A stretch of 64,000 nucleotides of DNA, from contig JACEVL010005070.1 of the NCBI GenBank assembly GCA_020284085.1, forward strand, positions 445,501 to 509,500. Direction: 5' to 3'. The position numbers were made by a program, and so were the translations under genes. The notes under the pieces were generated by a model. That model made no database searches. It was not told where the DNA came from and saw nothing but the letters and a program-made list of their open reading frames with translations. How positions within the stretch are numbered: the first letter of the stretch is position 1; the number at the start of each line of letters is the position of its first letter. The DNA is from Aporrectodea caliginosa (Eukaryota; Annelida; Clitellata; Crassiclitellata; Lumbricidae). Below, piece by piece: positions 27,291-39,050 of this stretch.

Positions 27291-27505
27291 TCTTTTCTTT
27301 AATAAGCGCCTGACAAACGCACTGCGCTGTACATTTACATGTTATGCAATTCAAATCTTAACTACTAACAGAACAGACAGCCTGCAATACAACGGCGCTA
27401 ATAGCAGCCTACAAAGCATATCCGCCCAACGGGGGCTCGAACTCGGTACCTCTCGCTCTCTGTGCCAGATGTTATCCAATGCGCTATCGGGCCCCTCCCC
27501 CAAGA
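27240..27505 (-). mobile_element. tRNA-derived SINE (family C), antisense
   Basis: Read on the minus strand, 27500 to 27425 shows a tRNA-like head: GATAGCGCATTGGATAAC (box A region) and GAGTTCGAGCCCC (box B). The tail at 27250-27291 is (ATT)n/(AAT)n. A TTATTAAAAGAAAAGATATT-like stretch precedes the tail. Confidence 0.7.
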
Positions 27506-28690
27506 GGAGGCAACTTGGCAAAATTCTGGTTATTGGGGTCCTTAGTCTATCGAAGTTCCAGTATATAAAGAAAGCAAGAGGAGGCAACTGTCTCCTCGTG
27601 ACTCCATGTAGCTACGCCTATGACTGGTACTACCAGAGTAGGCCTACGAACAGCAGCGGTGTTCTGTCTGTCGGCATTGCATAATAATTGCATTCATGGT
27701 TCGTCGTGAACCGGCCGTCGTCCTATAGTTCCAGGTCGTCCTAGACTTCTCCAGTCATACTTTTGCTCTGTTGAATATACCTCCGACTTATTTCTGATTT
27801 GATTTGCTGCCACCAGTGGCGTCGCCAGTGTTACGAGCTTGGGGCACAGTATAAATAGGCCTAACTACTGTGGTTGGGGCAAGGCAGCTAGATCTAAGTG
27901 TCTTCAAGTGTAGTAAAAAAAAGAGTAGGCCTAAAGTTTGCTGGGGCCTGGGAGCTGGAGATTTTCATTTGAAACGAATATTTTTGTGTTAAAAATTAAG
28001 CTAAAATTAAAGTTCTGAATTTCCCAGTTTCACTTGTAGCTTACACAAATGTTTTTAACCTAATAATTTTGTAGTCGTTTTCCTTATGATTTAAAATGCC
28101 GTCTTCTGGAGGACGGACAACATAATGTCCGAAAAAGCGCAGTCTCCATCTTTGGACTGTTCTTCTGATCGTGATATTGTTCACATGGGCCTATTGAAAG
28201 GGAGAGATCATCCTGTAAAGATCTAGCACCGGCCATAATGCCTGATCATCCCTGGTTTTCCTCTCAGAATGTCTATCTTCGGAGTTTTTTCTTTTCATGG
28301 GAAAATCTTCTCTTCATAGGAGGTTCTGATGACAAAAATGATGGACAGTCATGAAAAATAGATGGGTACATATTTCTTGAAAAAAAAATAGTTTAGGAAG
28401 CAGGATGCATGACAGTGTCCACTGTACTTGTAAATTCTTCATCAAAATGCTTACCACATCATGTATTTACGTTTGGCAGAAAATTGTCTTGTGGTCGAGG
28501 AATCCGTAGCAACCAGTTTTGTAGCATTTCATAGTTTCCCTTACGCTCACTGAGTATGCTAAAGGTTGAAGTATAATCTGTTTCTCATTCCTGCTTGTGT
28601 AGGCCTAGTTAGAACTATGACATTTAAAAGTACTACTTAGTTTGTTTTATTTAAAAAAGTGCTTTGTCGAGTGTCTAGATGGCTACGTAC

Positions 28691-29752
28691 CATAGACCCC
28701 TTAAATTACCAGGACAGTAGGCGCTCAGCCTTGGGACTTGGGTCCATTGTCAATTTACACTTTTATCATGAAAATGAACAGAGTCCGATTTGGATGAACT
28801 TGTTTTGTTCTGTTTGTCTCGATGAGAGCTATATCTGGGAAAAATATTAACACCAGATTCTGGGTCATTCGAGGTCATTTCAAGGTTAGAAAAATTAAAT
28901 GTAGCAAAAATTATAGAAATATGGCCACATCTTGGCCAATAATGGAGTTAACACAATCCAAGGTCATTTCAAGGTCAAAAGATCAAAAGCGAGAAAATCG
29001 CCATAGCCAAGCCAAATGTTGTGTTATTTAGGTGATTCTGTGCTATGGTCATTTTTCCTTGATTTTGACCTTTTGACCTTGAAATGACCTTAGGTTAATA
29101 TCAAGGTCAAAGGTCAAAATCAAAGGAAAACTGCCATAACTCAGAATCATCCAAATAAAGCAATATTTGGACGAACTATTGCCATTTCCGAGCAAACAGA
29201 ATCACTCAAATGGAATAATATTTGGCCAAGTGATGACCTTGAAATAACATTGAACTGTTTTAGGTTTTTGTCATATTTGTTAGAAAAGGTAGCCCTTGTC
29301 AGCCCTGGCAAACAGGTAAAAAGAATAATCAACATATAACAATATTTGACGGAGTCATGGCTAATTCCTCTGATTTTCCTCTTAATTTTGACATCTAAAT
29401 AACCTTGGATTGTCTTACATTTAACAGCCTTGTGTCTTACCACAGGTATCAAGACGAGAAACACAAGAAAGAATTATTCGATTTCAACAATTATTGGCCA
29501 AGATCTGTCCATTTTTCTATGATTTTTGCTAGACTTAATTTTTTCTGACCTTGAAATGACCTTGAATGACCAAGAATTTAGTGTCAATATTTTCCCCAGA
29601 TATAGCTCTCGTCGAGTCAAACAGAACAAAAAGTTTATCCTAATTGGACTCTTCGTTCATTTTTGGGGATAAAAAGTGTAAATCGACAATGGACCCAAGT
29701 TCCAAGATCCGAGCAAGGCTGCCTACTGTCTTTGTAATTTAAGGGGTCTATG
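28691..29752. mobile_element. Foldback element with long inverted repeats
   Basis: Arms of about 170 bp are inverted: CATAGACCCCTTAAATTAC at 28691 and GTAATTTAAGGGGTCTATG-like sequence ending at 29752. An exact 8-bp TSD, CTACGTAC, flanks it (28683-28690, 29753-29760). The interior carries many AAGGTCA / TGACCTT words (for example 28871, 28960, 29073, 29101, 29550). No transposase frame. The TSD length suggests hAT mobilisation. Confidence 0.9.
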
Positions 29753-29761
29753 CTACGTACA

Positions 29762-32039
29762 TTAGGGTGTGTTTAAAAATTGAAATTTCAAAATTAATAT
29801 CGGCCTTGTTGTTTTTGTGTTCCACCTTGAGGAAAATTGTCATTTGCCAAATTAGACAAAAATCGGAATAGATTTAGAACTGGCGCAAAGCCCCGGAAGA
29901 TTCATCACTTAGAAAGCAATGTAGGCCTAATACATTGTCATTTTCAAAGACCCAAACAACTTTTAACACTTAAACATAAAATATAAGGCAAACGCAAAAG
30001 AAGAACCGTCAGTTATTTGTCATTTCTTTATTCCCTCTAGTGCTTTTGGGAACTTGTTTCGATGGTACTCCTCCATTTGCAGAACAAACTGTTTTTCTTC
30101 CTCATTTCAGACCAGGGCTTCATTGAAGGCCTGCATGAGAGCCACTCCTTTCTTCGCCAAATCGTTCGTCACTTTTAGGGCGGATATGATATTTTTTCCC
30201 TCACTGTATGATTGTTCTGACTCCCATTGTTGCGGGTCTCGATCAAGAAAAGAGTCATCCAATCCGAGGATCTGGAATATTTTGGTGGTAGAAGTGGTGA
30301 AGAAATCGTTAAGTGCTTTTGTAGGTGGATTATGTATTGGAGGAAGTCTCTTTGGAGGTTAATCGGATCCATGATTGTTTCGCATGCTGTAGACCATGCA
30401 CAGGATGCGCTGTTTTTCGTCGAAGGTGACTGAATCATCAAAAAGGCTGAGGCCTACCAGGGTCTCCGACAGATACCAAAGGTGTCGGGAAAAAGCTGTT
30501 AGGGCTACCTGTGAGACTTCCTTGTCAGGGTACGTATGGATTGCCTTCAGGAATTGAAGATCGTTCCTTGGGGCTTCAGCGGGTGACGTACAGGTGAACC
30601 AGTACTTCACGTAAGTTGTTGTCACAAAAAGGGACACTCGAAGTAAATGATTCCACACCTTTTGAGAGTAGGATTGTCGAGATGCCCTCTCTGAGCTCTG
30701 GCGTTGTTGAATGGGAAAAAGCCACATCTTGATCGCATAGATAGCACGTGCCATCCTACGCGCGCGGTGAAATGCCCCTGAACTTTATTCCTTTCGGTGG
30801 AATTTCTCCTAGAAAAATTACTGTTAGTTCTAGTAGCTCTTTGTAGTCGTCTCTGTGGTTTTCGGTACTCAGTTGCTGCAATGAGAAGGTGATCACATCG
30901 TCTCGAATTTCTGTGACACGCTGTGCTGCATCTTTATCATCCATTGCTGTGCGATACTTGGCTTGATCGATTTGTTGCCAGAAGTCACGGAAATGACTGA
31001 ATAGTTCCAATTTTGGAGACCTTGCAGAATCATGCAGTGAAAACACATTTTCTAGAACAATTTCAGACACATGATGTCGACAGGCAAGGTTCAAGAGGTC
31101 CTTTCCTAGTTCCGCTTCCAGCTTGATGCACACGCCGCCCTTGCAACCCGTGTTACTCGCCGTTGTGTCGAAACACATGGCCACGATTCTGTCTTCCAAT
31201 CCCCAACTTCTTATCTCAGCCAAACATGCATTACTTGCAGCTGTCCCGGATTTGAGTTTGGGGATGGCCAATAGCTTGGTCACATCCTTGACAGATACCA
31301 TTATTGGAAGGCGATCAACACACCCTCGTCTGTCCCTGTAAGATCTGGCATGATCTTGCCGTCCCAGTGAATAGTAAGAGGAACATTTGGATCGAAAGAT
31401 TCACGAATCTCTGCTGCTAGGGCTGCACGGTTATCTTTCCTTGCTTGATGGATCGCTGAAGGACTTATGATCAGCTCACCAGTCCACATGACAATGTCCC
31501 CATGAACTACAATATGGGACACTGGGATACTTAACAGTGGAGCAATAAATTTATGTACAACACGTGCGGCCCATAACCGTCCATCCCACTCCTTAGCTTC
31601 GACTGTAAAGGTTAATATATTATAATCGACTGGTTGATGCTAGGTGCTTGAGGTGAGAGTCGTCTCGTTAGCAAAGAGCTTATAAATAGATGGCTAGTGT
31701 TATACCTTATTTACGTTTAATTAACTGTCAAACGTCAACTCGATAGAAAGCACCGCTGCCCGCCATTTGCAACACGAGATCAGTGACGTCATTATCATGA
31801 ATTTTCATTACTTGGGAGCCGGCAACTGAGAGGGGCCTAGAGATAGCATGCATTGAAATTGTGGATGCCTGTATGCCACCTGTGTCCAATTTCGGTTGCC
31901 TTGCGCCAGTCCTAAATGTTCAGCTATCTAGATATAATTTCGGATATAGAGTGAATACATGACTTGGCATGATAATTCGACAAGGCCGGCAAAATATCTT
32001 TGAGTTGAAAATATCACATGTACCTTAAAAACACCCTAA
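29762..32039 (-). mobile_element. DNA transposon with 6-bp TSD and transposase-like pseudogene
   Basis: Inverted termini TTAGGGTGTGTTTAA and TTAAAAACACCCTAA are flanked by an exact CGTACA duplication (29756-29761, 32040-32045). Further inside both ends are CGGCCTTGTTG / CAAGGCCGGC. The minus strand encodes a broken large protein (30020 to about 31600). The superfamily is not certain; a 6-bp TSD is not typical of hAT. Confidence 0.8.
30020..31600 (-). pseudogene. Transposon-encoded protein with MCFDTTASNTG signature
   Basis: Frames in order on the minus strand: PLTIHWDGKIMPDLTG; KLLAIPKLKSGTAAS, MCFDTTASNTGCKGG, NLACRHHVSEIVLEN and YKELLELTVIFLGEIPPKG; AIYAIKMWLFPIQQR and HLWYLSETLVGLSLFDDS; VTNDLAKKGVALMQAFNEAL and RNKFPKALEGIKK with TGA at 30020. 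Two frameshifts (about 31310 and 30760) and an in-frame TGA near 30110 disable it. The protein belongs to a widespread, poorly named invertebrate transposon family; the D in C-F-D-T-T and the C-R-H-H motif suggest a nuclease-like fold. This last point is inference. Confidence 0.7.
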
Positions 32040-32138
32040 CGTACATACAATGAATTTGTAGCATAGGCAAAGTTCTGTTGTGTTCTGTGTGTATGTGTTC
32101 GTGTGTGTATGTTGTGTGTGTGGCTGTGTGCACACCAG

Positions 32139-32246
32139 ATCATTGACTTTGTCACAGACCCTGTCCTTCACCAAGTGCAAAGAAATGACTGTTACCATGT
32201 TATTCCCAAAGTCATGCCAGTGTTATATGCTGACTTTCCTAGTGTA
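32139..32246 (+). CDS. Coding-like exon, unidentified plus-strand gene
   Basis: After acceptor GTGCACACCAG the frame reads IIDFVTDPVLHQVQRNDCYH and VIPKVMPVLYADFPSV to donor GTAAGT. Exactly 36 codons, phase 0 in and out. Strong donor and protein-like composition. Family unrecognised. It shares strand and phase with the exons at 38059 and 38420 and is probably in the same gene. Confidence 0.55.
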
Positions 32247-32867
32247 GTAAGTGGATCACATGCCTTGCATTCACACATCTAAATCTATTCTTATGTAGAT
32301 AACGCATGAAACACAATTCACCTATTTGTCTTAGATACAAAATGCAATTATTTTTTAATTCAAAACTGTAAGTAAAAGTTGTGTACTTGTCAGCTTATTT
32401 TTAATAAAAGAAAACCGATTGATTGTAAAGCAACAAATCTTGCACAATGTTCCATATCATTGAACCATACTACAGTTTTAACCATGTCAAATTTTGAGCA
32501 TCGTTTGTTCAGTGATTATCTGCTTCCTAGATAGCTTAGTCAATTAACAAGCATGATTTATACAAATGTACTTGCATGCTAGAACTCACAAAGCAGTATC
32601 ATTTGATACCAACATCAGTTGGTAAAGTAATTAGAAGACTTGGAATGTTGAGGGTTTTTACTCATATAATTGTAATATCCAGGATTTTATTATTCTTTTA
32701 TTATTATAACAATTTCTTCCTAAACAAAGCAAACCAATAGACAAATATTAAATTAACTGCTTGCTTTTGGTTTAGATTCCTATAAGCTATTATTGTTATT
32801 ATGTTTTGTGTTTATTAAGGACTATCTGATGACATATCATCTATTAATTATCGAAACTGGGCACTTG

Positions 32868-32977
32868 TGAGTGAAGGACATGCTCAGGGTCCCTATGCAC
32901 CAACCATTTCAGGTGAGGCTCCCTTGTTCCACGTGACCAGTGAGCTCTCAAACCATTAGGCTACCATGGCTCACTGT
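32868..32977 (-). mobile_element. tRNA-SINE family A relative, antisense
   Basis: TTGTGAGTGAAGGACATGCTC, GGGTCCCTATGCACC and a plus-strand tail TCAAACCATTAGGCTACCAT form the antisense of a tRNA-SINE body and degenerate head. It shares the body with 16535-16690. Confidence 0.6.
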
Positions 32978-33362
32978 GCCACATATCTGAACCCTACATA
33001 GTATTCAGCATAGTATCTCTTCTGGGAAAGTCTGTTGCTCCCTGCTTCTTTCCCTCATTACTCCATTTCTCCCTCTTATTCACCAAATAGTCTCTTCACA
33101 CAAGACTCATATGCTGGTGCACTCATGAACCAAGCAGCTGATAGTATCTTATACTATATTTCTCAAAGTTTGTCCTTCTGTTTGTTTGTTTGTTTGTGTG
33201 TTTGTTTGTTTGTCCATCCCACTAAAGGCTCCAAAAGGGAACACTTTAGCGATTTGAACAATTTTACAAAAACATTCTTACGGGAATTTGTAAGTAAACG
33301 CGACTATTTTCAGCTCGCAGTTTACTTTAAATGCTGATAATATGGACATTTAAAATTTCGAA

Positions 33363-33614
33363 GTGGTGGCTACCATTGCAAATTATGCCACCATTTCTGA
33401 TTTCTCACATCATACAGCACACAGCCTCCTAAATAGAGCATTCGCAAAGCATTTCGGGACTTCTCCGACATGCCAAAGACGTCATCTAGCTACATTGGTA
33501 AGAGCTGCGTATGTTGCTATTATAGAGTGTGCGGATCGCGGTTCACTTCCCGATGCTGGCTTATTTCAGAAATTTAAATCTTGGGCTAGCACGGTCCTTG
33601 CATGGGGATACTAA
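33363..33614 (+). other. Open frame of unknown nature
   Basis: An 83-residue frame reads TISDFSHHTAHSLLNRAF, TCQRRHLATLVRAAYVAI and FQKFKSWASTVLAWGY. Composition looks protein-like, but there is no recognised family, no clear splice context, and the surroundings are LINE debris. It may be part of a decayed mobile element. Confidence 0.25.
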
Positions 33615-33718
33615 ATGGCGTGGCGTCCATTCAAACGGTCGAGCGGTGGTGAAGGGTTGGGACTCGTCCGATCAATTCATTGAAAATGAGCAGGGTCCAG
33701 ACTGTAATTATTCGGTCG

Positions 33719-34170
33719 CTATAGATAAAAGAAAAGCCTAAAGAAAAGACTGGTCAAAACACTGGTATGGAGTGTGGCACTATATGGGTCAGAGACCTGG
33801 ACCATCAGGAAAGATGAGATTAAGAAATTAGAAGCTTTTGAGATGTGGATCTGGAGAAGGATGGAGAAGGTGAGCTGGACTGAGCATATAACGAATGACG
33901 AAGTACTACAAATGGTTGATGAAAAACGATCGCTAATAACAACAATAAGAGAAAGACAGAAGAACTGGGTGGGGCACGTATTAAGAGGAGACTCCCTCCT
34001 CAAAGAAATCATAGAAGGGAGAATGGTAGGGAAAAGAGGGAGGGGAAGACCGAGGCAGATGATGCTGGGATGGATGGCCGACGGATACAGCGAATTAAAG
34101 GAAAAAGCACAGCACAGAGAAGAGTGGCGTCATTGGAAGTTGGAACCTGCCGAAGGGCAGAGAACTTAAA
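33719..34170 (+). pseudogene. LINE C-terminal fragment ([11 protein letters not shown] type)
   Basis: A single open frame reads [58 protein letters not shown] and [15 protein letters not shown], ending at TAA near 34169. This is the C-terminal tail of an RT-bearing non-LTR retrotransposon polyprotein. The 5' part is missing, so the copy is truncated, but this stretch has no stop and is relatively young. Confidence 0.85.
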
Positions 34171-34179
34171 GAAGAAGAT

Positions 34180-36480
34180 AGATAAAAGCTAAGGTATACA
34201 TTTTCAAATCCAGTGGGAAAGATATATATGATAGAGCGAATTCAAATACACGGGCGTACCTGGTGAGTACCAGCCAAAGCAGCCAAAGTTAACTACGCAA
34301 CTCAACCGGGAACGATATATATAAAGGTAGAGATAACCCATGCAAAGCCGGGTAGCAACGTCTAGTGCTGTTATAAAAATAGTAATATAGCAATTACAAC
34401 AAAAATCAACCATTTTGAAGTGAGTGGGCCTTCCAATTTCTAGACAAAACTCAACATTTATTAGAACTAAACCAAGATAACATAGCACAATATAAATATC
34501 ATTTTAATAAGACATCTTGATTGATTGCGTACAATATTCACATCATAACCATATATAGCATCAGTTTAAAAATATATATGTGTGGGTTATACAACTCTTT
34601 AACACAATTCCAGTCTTCAATGACTGCAGGACAAGAAATGATACACCAAAATGACAGTCAAGCATACAATACTGAGAAAAACATCAATAATACATTTTGG
34701 TGTCAGAAATGGCAGATGAATCTCAAACCAAAATTCGACATGAGGCTGGTTATTGCCACATTTCTTGTCTTGTCCAATTCTGATCTCTACATAAAAGCAA
34801 ACCAAAGCTGTTTAACTAAAGCAACTGCAAGGAAGTTGAGGGAAAAAGGTAGTAAATGCATAAGTGAACCATCCCCATGTCAAGCTTATCTCAAATGACA
34901 AAAAAAATTGAACCAATTCTTGTTATCAGCGAAAATAAATACATTTGTTGTTCTGCTCGTCACAACGGCTTCAGTGAGTCCTGTATAACTTTATTATAAA
35001 ATCATACTACATTTGAGTTCTTGCAGTTTTTAGACATGGTGTCATACGTTAGCAAATGGCCGTCACTCTGCTACTCCTTAATCTGGCATTATTACGGCTA
35101 GAAGATCATTCAGGAGGACTGTATAAACTAGTCTTGTGCCATTGTTAGGAGATCAAAAATGGACATGGACGTGGCTAGGAGATCATGAGGACTGAGGATA
35201 ATAGACTGATAGTCAATGAGGTCATGGACGTTCGAAGCAGCTGAACTTTAAGTTATGACATTAGTTAACATGGCTACCATTCTCATTGCTTGACTCTATT
35301 AACCTTCTACTGAAAATAGCCCACAAAAGTTCTTGCAGACTTGATTTGATTTTAGAGCAAGTGAATAAGCTGGTATTCCAGACAATCCTTATGTATGATA
35401 CTGAGTCTTTTACTACATTACAATAAACAATGCGTGAGACATGCAAAAGAAGACAACTGTAAAAACAACCAAAAATGTTTTTGTAAACTAAACAGGTCAA
35501 AATGTACCTTTCAAATATACAATTACAATATTTTCTACGTTATTGGTGACAATAGGAACCTTAAGTGAAGAACTTGAATAGCTGAAAATATATGTGTAAT
35601 AAATGAAAATAAAAAATGTTGTGCTATAGAAGCACAACTAAATTATAAATTCGATTTGAATGACATTTTGTCTTCTTCACCTTCATTATCACAAACATAT
35701 TTTAACTAAAATTCAACTTACACTATGAAAACAAATTGATTCATATTCATCTTTAACAACTTCAATAACAAGTAGAAAATTATAGCGAGAAATAAATTCA
35801 AGTTTCAATACTTGCAAATGTTTTGTCAGTAAATTACACATCTGAAATTGCAACTGTATCTAAGGCTATTGTTACCCAACACATTTAATCGTATATGTTA
35901 TCTTGCTACTGAACAATTGCTTGAACGACATGCGGCAAGTTTTTCAAACAGTTTGTATCCTGTGACATGTCCTAAGCCAAGAAAACTTGAAAAAGAGACA
36001 ACCAGTTAAATGTGTATAGCAACAGTCAATTGTTACCAGATAACAAAAACTATACGCTTAATTTGACAACAGATGGAAAACATGTGATGTGTCACAATCA
36101 CTCTGTCAAACTCTTGCAACAAGATGTTTTTAAGAATACTAGCTTAGCAAAAATTAACCAAGGTATCAAGCTTGTAAATAAAATAGGAAAACCACATTTA
36201 GCCAACTAAAAACAGTTTTTATGAGATTTCATCACTTGCAAAAAATAGTCAGTATCTCTTGGGTTCAATCAGATTGATTGTGTTTATCTCAAAGCTCATC
36301 ATCATCTCTTGTAATGCTGTGCATTTAGTATTATTATTGTGATGAATCTTAACAAGCACAAAGTCACATTGAAATGTGAAACTGAGGCACGGTTAATCAG
36401 TCGCCAGCTGTTAGTTATCAAAATGTATGAAAGCCAATGAGAAATAATGAGTCTGAGGCATTTCTAGTAAAAATAAAACG
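34180..36480. other. No recognisable feature
   Basis: AT-rich sequence with short open frames on both strands, none with splice context or family motifs. I see nothing I can support. On the plus strand it would be intronic if the exons at 32139 and 38059 form one gene. Confidence 0.4.
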
Positions 36481-37060
36481 TTTGAGCATCACACAAACAT
36501 TGGTAGTCGGTTCCATTCCTTGGGGCAGCAACATGGAATGCACGAGAGCCCGTGACAGTGCTATATCATGGCTTAACCAAAAGATCCATACCTGAAGATC
36601 ACAGACTCCATGGAGGATGTAAGAGATAATAGAAGGTAGGTACGAGTGCTCATTGTAGGGGTTTACAGGTCAGAAAGGCCAGTTTAAATCTTAATCTGTA
36701 TTCTACAGGAAGGCAATACAGCTGCCCCGGGTTAAGGAACCTGTATGAGAAGATGCATGTAGCACCATGTGAGCCAGAGAATGTTGGATGTACTTCAAGA
36801 CCTGCAGTACTATGTAAAAACCGAGTGGCATACTTGAGTCAAGAGCAGACAAAGAAAGCAGTTCAAAGAATGTTGGATGTCTTTGATAAGTGCAGAACTT
36901 TAATGACAGGCAACCCTTATATGCTAGAAATAAGATTTGCAAGGGCTGATGTGATTCATGCCTGTCGTTAAACGTGAACCATACAAGTGCTCTGATACAT
37001 ACATACATAAGAAACTGACATTTCCAAAAACCTGTGTATGTACGACTCTCCATTGAAAAG
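36480..37060 (-). mobile_element. Degenerate LINE 3' region, antisense
   Basis: Contains the plus-strand block GTCGGTTCCATTCCTTGGGG, the CACGAGAGCCCG stretch and CAGTTTAAATCTTAATCTG, which recurs diverged at 58080-58130. These are antisense remnants of the RT C-terminal region. Confidence 0.5.
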
Positions 37061-37189
37061 CAGATGAATGAGAAAAGTTAAAACTGTTCTCCTTTACACA
37101 AGTTTTAAAGCGCGAATTGGATCACTTTACCAAAGGATTGAAACTATAATGACGGTCAGGTAATATAATAAAATAGTAAAGTATTTGTA

Positions 37190-37640
37190 ATCGTAATTGC
37201 AAATTTATATAGCACCAGCTGATGAGAAACTCATCAGAGACACTCCATGATCAAAGAGAATGGTCTTCAAAAGGCTGCTGAGTTCATGTCGCAGGTTGTT
37301 AGGCAACGTATTCCAGAAGGATGGGCCAACCACGCAAACCTTTTATGCTGCACCATGGAAGTTTGGGCTGTTGGAACAATGTGTGCAATAAAACAAAGAA
37401 ACCTGCTACCAGGGATGGAAGAGACAAAGAGACAAAGCTCTTTAAAATAAGATGGAGCATGCTGGACATTAATTACACAAGCATCTTAACCTCAGTGCAC
37501 TTTAGCATAGGTAACCAGTGCGTGGTTCCTCTCACAAGACACTGGATACAAGACCAGATGTAGGCATTCGACTGTTCAGCCGAGCCACAACATCTAAACT
37601 TCACTTGAGGTGACCAATGCAGGAACAAGTTAGCCCTGCA
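37190..37640 (-). mobile_element. Degenerate LINE 3' end, antisense
   Basis: The tail motif AATTTATATAGCACCAGCTG and CAGAGACACTCCATGA is followed by GTATTCCAGAAGGATGGGCCA, matching the 'VGPSIWND' antisense region of the intact copy at 23340. Frames are broken. Confidence 0.65.
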
Positions 37641-38058
37641 TAAAATATGGCATTGCCATAGTCATGTGCATGAATGCATGCATCAAAATTGAGAGGCTGC
37701 TTCAGTTGTAAGCACAATCTTCAAGCACAGCCTATTGAGTGACATACATTCTTCACATGCTCTGACCAATCAATTCTTGGTCCATCCAGATCAGACACAG
37801 TAGTGGAGAAATAGGCAGTGTATAATATCAGCTCTAGATGGGAATCCATCGGTCAACGTCGGCCTGTCTGTAGGAGCTTGCCACTGGTGACTTCTAGTTA
37901 TCTGAGCACTGTTCAATTACTGGTTAACTTTTTGCTCTTAATGACTTCAACATAATTTAGGCTGGTATAGGCAATGCTTTAACATAATTTAGGCTTCTGT
38001 GAGGTACCTAAAGGTGCTATACTAAGTTATAAATACACATGTATATACAATACTGCAG

Positions 38059-38166
38059 ATCAAGCAAGTCGTGTTTGAAAATCTGACCACGGCTACCAAG
38101 CAAGATGAATTGGGTTTCCTGGAGTTCAGACAGAGGCAGTTTGACAATATCCAGGCACCAAGTATG
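38059..38166 (+). CDS. Exon of unidentified gene (IKQVVFENL...)
   Basis: After acceptor AATACTGCAG the frame reads IKQVVFENLTTATKQDELGF and LEFRQRQFDNIQAPSM to donor ATG|GTACAG. Exactly 36 codons, phase 0 in and out. It is followed 253 bp later by a terminal exon in matching phase. The residues look like a soluble helical protein. I do not recognise the family. Confidence 0.7.
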
Positions 38167-38419
38167 GTACAGATAAGACAATATGAATATATGGTATAGA
38201 TACAAAAACCACAGCTAGGAAGTTTATTTGATACATAGGTTTATTCCCTGTTTGATAATACAAGAATAGACAGATTTTGGAAATTAAATTACTAGTTTGG
38301 TTTTGAACTGAGTTCCTTTGCATAATGAAACTAACAGAATATTTATATAACTCACATATATAGGAAATCTTTCAAATATATTGAGATAAATTTGAGACAA
38401 ACGAACCCTCGACTGACAG

Positions 38420-38500
38420 GAGGAGGATTACAGAAAATGCATCATAAGCACATCATCACCAGTACAAGTGAAAAGGACGAACAGCCACTACTTTGAGTGA
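38420..38500 (+). CDS. Terminal exon of the same unidentified gene
   Basis: The acceptor GACTGACAG is followed by EEDYRKCIISTSSPVQVKRT and NSHYFE, ending at TGA 38498-38500. Phase 0 agrees with exon 38166, giving ...NIQAPSM-EEDYRK.... The tail is polar and Ser-rich. The gene ends about 550 bp from the PITPNM stop codon, so the two genes are tail to tail. Confidence 0.65.
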   Translation, partial: EEDYRKCIISTSSPVQVKRTNSHYFE

Positions 38501-39050
38501 AAAACAATGCAAGAAAATAGTTTCAATACCAACAACGATAAGACTACGACTTCTGATCAATAATTCTCAAGGACAGAATAACTAAATTAGGACACTTCAA
38601 CAACAACTGTGGCGGCCTTGTGATCGGTTGGCAAACAATACGTACGATGTATTTCCTTCTAATTCTATTTATCCACTAGTATAAACATCTTTTTGTAAAT
38701 GTTGTCTGGCAATGTACTTTTGTTCATGTCTCTAAGAATTTGGTGCTGGGTTTGAGTGAACACTTAATTCGAGCATTATGCTTACTCTCTTCAGTTGACT
38801 TACATTTTTGGGTGCCAAATCTATGCCCATCAGAGTCATGATGGACTTACAATGTAACATCTAATCAAGTCAGTTCAAGTTTCCAAATATTTTTTTATAA
38901 TCTCACATTTTAGTTTATTTACTTCCTGTATCTGTACTTATTATGGTTATTTTACTTTAAAGAATCATGAATAATTTTGTGTTAATGATTGTTATTAGAA
39001 AACTCAACAAATCATTATGCAGAGGGAATCACAATCAGTTTTGCCATCAT
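38501..39050. other. Convergent 3' intergenic region
   Basis: About 550 bp between the stop of the plus-strand gene (38500) and the stop of PITPNM (39051). AT-rich with no other feature seen; both 3' UTRs must lie here. Confidence 0.5.

Noticed and set aside
33774..34169. Host gene of 131 residues
   Set aside because: Matches the C-terminal tail of a non-LTR retrotransposon polyprotein.
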